This document shows positions 8,236-10,577 of a stretch of 10,577 nucleotides of DNA, piece after piece. The stretch spans positions 1-10,577 of the forward strand of contig PITI01000583.1 in assembly GCA_004325065.1 (NCBI GenBank). The letters run 5' to 3'. The notes under the pieces are model-generated. The model had not been told where the DNA came from. It saw only the letters and a list, made by a program, of their open reading frames with translations, and did no database searches. This stretch comes from Hamiltosporidium magnivora. Lineage: Eukaryota; Microsporidia; Dubosqiidae. A program made the translations under genes and the position numbers. Positions within the stretch are counted from its first letter, which is position 1; every line of letters starts with the position of its first letter.

Positions 8236-8930
8236 ATCGACGCAGCGTCAATTTAAACATGATAGCTGCTCTAACGACACTCCCTTGGCATATTGTACCA
8301 TTAATTTATTACAAAGCTTCCATATTAGGTATTAACTCATTAAATATAACCTATCGTTGTACCTCTTTGTTTATTTTCGTTGCATAAGGTGTGATCGTAC
8401 ATCAAAACCATCGGAATCTTATAGACCAAGAGTATTACGACCTGTTCTACAACAGTATAGCTGGAACAAAATTTATCTATGATATATCTCTGCGACGTAC
8501 ACGGGGTTAAACTAGCGTTTTAATGTCATTCCAAGGTTTATAGCACGCTACCTAGATTTTTTAGCATATAAATGTTATGTTTTTTTTTGTATCATTAGGT
8601 GCCAAGTCTTTACCCCTAAGCAAGCCAAGCGAATTTTTCATGCTTTTACATGACAATAACTTATAGGTTCAATCTCCGCCTACAATATAGTCACATAAAA
8701 AATTAAAAAATCGATTTTAGAATAGGCTTTGGTATTTCGTAGACCTTCTTCTCATACAAAGCCTAATATAACGATCAAATTGTTTAGTTTTATTCTCGCC
8801 AAAAATCCAAACAAAGACATTTATACAATTTCACATACTCATTCCGAAGCAGATAGTTTTTAATAGAGTCATTCTTGTCTAATATCTTCTTATAATAACA
8901 AATTACATTCAATTTTTTTTTCAACAGCAA
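8236..8930 (-). repeat. Repeat R3, the fullest member of the R family
   Basis: R3 occupies the same place after copy B as R2 after copy A, and matches it through most of its length. Its right end also matches R1, R5 and, inverted, R4. On the minus strand a 46-codon frame (8930-8793) ends at TAA 8790 and contains IKNYLLRNEYVKLYKC; further coding traces follow in other frames, with many stops. At its left edge lies a GC-rich palindrome, GACGC-A-GCGTC (8239-8249). No transposase motif or catalytic residues could be identified, so mobile-element status is only a possibility. Confidence 0.65.
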
Positions 8931-9052
8931 TTAATTGAAGTAAAATGTTAAGATATGTGATGCTTCTCTTTGAACTTATATTCATTTCCTCTTTGCTTTA
9001 TTTCCTTTTCGATTTCAGTTAAAATTAAAATTTGTTAAACCTCTTTGTAGGT

Positions 9053-9384
9053 TTAAAACAATTCAAAATACAGGCACGGTAATTTAGATCTTTGTTTTTT
9101 TACGTCTCTGTTTCTCGTCATTAGATATTTAATGGAAGTATGACATATATTAATCATGATATTCCGCTTATTACATCGTAACTCGGTGTGTCTTTTGCTA
9201 TTCTCATGGGCATTAGATCTTGACATTAATCTTCTTAATATATCAAATAAAATACAATAGAATAGATTTTCCAACCAAAAAACTAAATATAAGCTTGTAC
9301 TCTCACGGATATGTTGAGCCTTTTCGCTAATATATGATATTTTAAGTGCTTTTTTAGTTGTCCTTGCCTGCCCATACCCTTACA
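9053..9384 (-). pseudogene. Minus-strand frame of about 110 codons resembling histone H2A
   Basis: The minus frame is open without a stop from 9384 to TAA 9053, a long run for such AT-rich DNA. By eye it aligns with the H2A histone fold. RTTKKALK stands where H2A has RSSRAGLQ. KAQHIRESTSLYLVFWLE stands where H2A has the stretch ending in VYLAAVLEYL, followed by ILFDI for ILELA. SNAHENSK stands near GNAARDNK. Relative to H2A, about eight residues are missing before helix 1 or 2 and about seven are added after ILFDI. There is no ATG in this frame before the aligned region; an ATG at 9375 in the next frame (MGRQG) would fit after a one-base shift. The C-terminal end is Lys/Arg-rich. If correct, it is a decayed or very divergent nuclear chromatin protein. 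The match was made from memory of the family pattern and is tentative. Confidence 0.35.
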
Positions 9385-9403
9385 AAAAACAACAAAAGCT
9401 AGG

Positions 9404-9430
9404 ATTACAATAAATTTATTGTAATTACAA
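9404..9430. repeat. 22-bp perfect palindrome overlapping a 12-bp palindrome
   Basis: Positions 9404-9425 (ATTACAATAAA and its reverse complement) form a perfect palindrome with no spacer. TTGTAATTACAA at 9419-9430 is a second perfect palindrome that overlaps it. The pair lies between two minus-strand reading frames (9053-9384 and 9431-9511). It could act as a terminator-like hairpin, a protein site, or an insertion scar. Confidence 0.7.
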
Positions 9431-9511
9431 TTACAGAAGTATAAATTCACGATTTATATCACTTTTATATTCATCATTTACGGTTCTGGCACCTTTTTTT
9501 TCAAATTTCAT
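9431..9511 (-). CDS. 26-codon minus ORF with G-rich leader
   Basis: The ORF starts at ATG 9511 and ends at TAA 9431. Its translation (MKFEKKGARTVNDEYKSDIN and six further residues) is polar and charged, unlike the hydrophobic noise translations around it. Directly before the ATG the minus strand reads GGGTGGCGGG, a striking G-rich run in this AT-rich DNA. Microsporidian genes are reported to carry a CCC- or GGG-like motif close to the start, which would fit. The ORF is in the same frame as the H2A-like frame below it, but several stops and the palindrome separate them. It could be the first exon or a remnant of the same gene, a tiny gene, or chance. Confidence 0.25.
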   Translation of the reverse strand: MKFEKKGARTVNDEYKSDINREFILL

Positions 9512-9882
9512 CCCGCCACCCTCTTTTTTTACTATGCTACTTTTTAAATGTACAAATTGTAGTAAAATTCGTACCACATAAAATATAAAAAATCCAAAGA
9601 GTGGTTAAAGACAATTCTTATAAAAAAGTATATTTTGATTTTTAAGTTTATTTTTATATTTAATTTTTTTTTGAAATAAAATATTAAAATAGAGTCAAAT
9701 ATTTAAAAAGGATATAGAAAACCGAATAATCATAATATCAAAATCAATCTTGCATGCAGTCTGCTTCATATTTTCTGCTTCATAAATTTTTATTTTGTTG
9801 AAATCTCTTATTCTGTTGTCTAATCCGCTGTGGTCTCACTGAAAATACAAATGATATAGAAGATTTAGAGCTTAATATGATC
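9512..9882. other. AT-rich spacer, no gene supported
   Basis: Nothing firm is seen. The 11-mer TCTGCTTCATA occurs twice, at 9760-9770 and 9774-9784. On the minus strand a basic piece (RPQRIRQQNKRF, 9831-9796) is open for 38 codons from 9896 to 9780; it was not assigned to a gene. Confidence 0.4.
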
Positions 9883-9912
9883 CGGGTCAGTGATCACCGA
9901 ACTTTTGACCCG
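9883..9912. repeat. GC-rich hairpin
   Basis: CGGGTCA (9883-9889) and TGACCCG (9906-9912) are exact inverted arms, and the loop begins with the palindrome GTGATCAC (9890-9897). The G+C content is far above the surroundings. The hairpin lies inside a 28-codon minus frame (9951-9865) that includes VPRVKSSVITDPDHIKL. It may therefore be a coding relic with retained G+C instead of a regulatory site. Confidence 0.5.
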
Positions 9913-10045
9913 AGGAACATATAAACTTCTATAGAAATTCACTGGGAACATGAAATTATGGTTTTTGATAGTAACCTACACAAAAGTGTTTTTTTAATAT
10001 TTATTGTCGTATTTTATCGTGTCCCATTGAATCAAAAAATATAAA

Positions 10046-10237
10046 ATGCCATCGTCTCGAACTTATACTAATGTTTTATATATAAAAATAAAAATTGAAT
10101 CAATTCTACCATTTCATTATGATTCTCATATTCTTTATGCTCTGTTTTGGAAGAATTTCTTACTAAAAATGCACGTAATTTTTTGTTGGTATTTTATTCT
10201 GTCTCTTTCTTTGTTCTTTATTGCATTTTATTGTTAA
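10046..10237 (+). CDS. Small hydrophobic 63-codon ORF
   Basis: The protein is unrecognised. It starts at ATG 10046 and ends at TAA 10235. A CCC triplet stands about 20 bases before the ATG (10023-10025) and AATAAA lies about 28 bases after the stop (10265-10270), both as expected for a small microsporidian-type gene. The N-terminal half is mixed and mildly basic. The last 20 residues (from about VIFCWYF on) are strongly hydrophobic and could be a C-terminal membrane anchor. Against it, the antisense strand is also open for about 40 codons with a plausible composition, and such hydrophobic translations are common in AT-rich DNA. Confidence 0.3.
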   Translation: MPSSRTYTNVLYIKIKIESILPFHYDSHILYALFWKNFLLKMHVIFCWYFILSLSLFFIAFYC

Positions 10238-10577
10238 ATTGAATAGATAGGATGAGAGAATTTTAATAAAAGCAGTAAATAAAATATTTTTATTGTAAAA
10301 CCTTTTATTTACGGTGTGTTTTAGTAACCTGAGGCTAATTTTATTAATATTTGAATTTTTACATATTTTTAGATGTTAGATTAAATACAAACGTGTGTCA
10401 TATATAAGGGAAAATAAAAACACTGGAAGAAGCCAGAAATAAGAATTTAAGAAAAATATTGAAAATTTAAAAGTTTTTTTTATTTTTTATTTTGTGGTAA
10501 TATTTCTGAATTAATTTTTTTTTATTTTTTTTTTAGTTTTTTTTAGTTTTTTTTTTCCTTTTTTTTCCTTTTTTTTC
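10238..10577. repeat. AT-rich end ending in T-rich low-complexity sequence
   Basis: No gene is seen after 10237. From about 10471 the plus strand is dominated by T runs. The last 45 bases show imperfect units of about ten bases, first AG followed by T runs and then CC followed by T runs. This may be a microsatellite, and such tracts often end contigs. It does not look like a known telomere repeat. Confidence 0.6.

Noticed and set aside
9780..9951. Ribosomal protein eL32 relic suggested by RPQRI and RF spacing
   Set aside because: Key conserved parts are missing. A similar weak eL32-like resemblance on the minus strand near 10150 lies in the wrong order, so both are likely coincidence.
1..10577. 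CRISPR array, bacterial operon or phage genes
   Set aside because: There are no regularly spaced repeats with unique spacers, no Shine-Dalgarno sites and no compact gene order.

Overview
The window looks like a gene-poor, strongly AT-rich stretch of a eukaryotic nuclear genome. There are no Shine-Dalgarno-like leaders, operons, tRNA or rRNA genes. A reduced, fast-evolving parasite such as a microsporidian fits best: extreme A+T, short lineage-specific protein families in decayed tandem copies, and a C or G triplet just upstream of two small ORFs. This placement is an inference; another AT-rich eukaryote is possible. No gene of clear housekeeping function was found intact.

The central part (about 3.1-8.9 kb) is an imperfect tandem duplication. 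Each unit holds, in order: a plus-strand gene of an unrecognised family (copy A 3160-4328, copy B 6030-7173), a conserved 3' flank of about 450 bases, and a more GC-rich repeat, here called R, whose coding traces lie on the minus strand (R2 about 4962-5550, R3 about 8236-8930). Unit B carries an extra block of about 470 bases (R4, 7701-8167) in the opposite orientation to R3. Both gene copies are broken by frameshifts and stops, nearly all at different places. The ancestral protein, about 385 residues with a hydrophobic N-terminus, can be followed by switching frames.

Two further R relics lie to the left: R1 runs off the window start (1-186) and R5 sits at about 2311-2430. R5 lies roughly as far upstream of copy A as R2 does of copy B, which suggests that another unit once stood to the left. 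The stretch 241-2300 is AT-rich DNA with a few hairpins and no supportable gene.

To the right of R3, a minus-strand reading frame of about 110 codons (9053-9384) aligns by eye with the histone-fold core of H2A. It may be a decayed or very divergent histone-like gene. Next to it are a 22-bp perfect palindrome (9404-9425), a 26-codon minus ORF with a G-rich leader (9431-9511), a small GC-rich hairpin (9883-9912) and a 63-codon plus ORF (10046-10237). The last 100 bases are T-rich low-complexity sequence.
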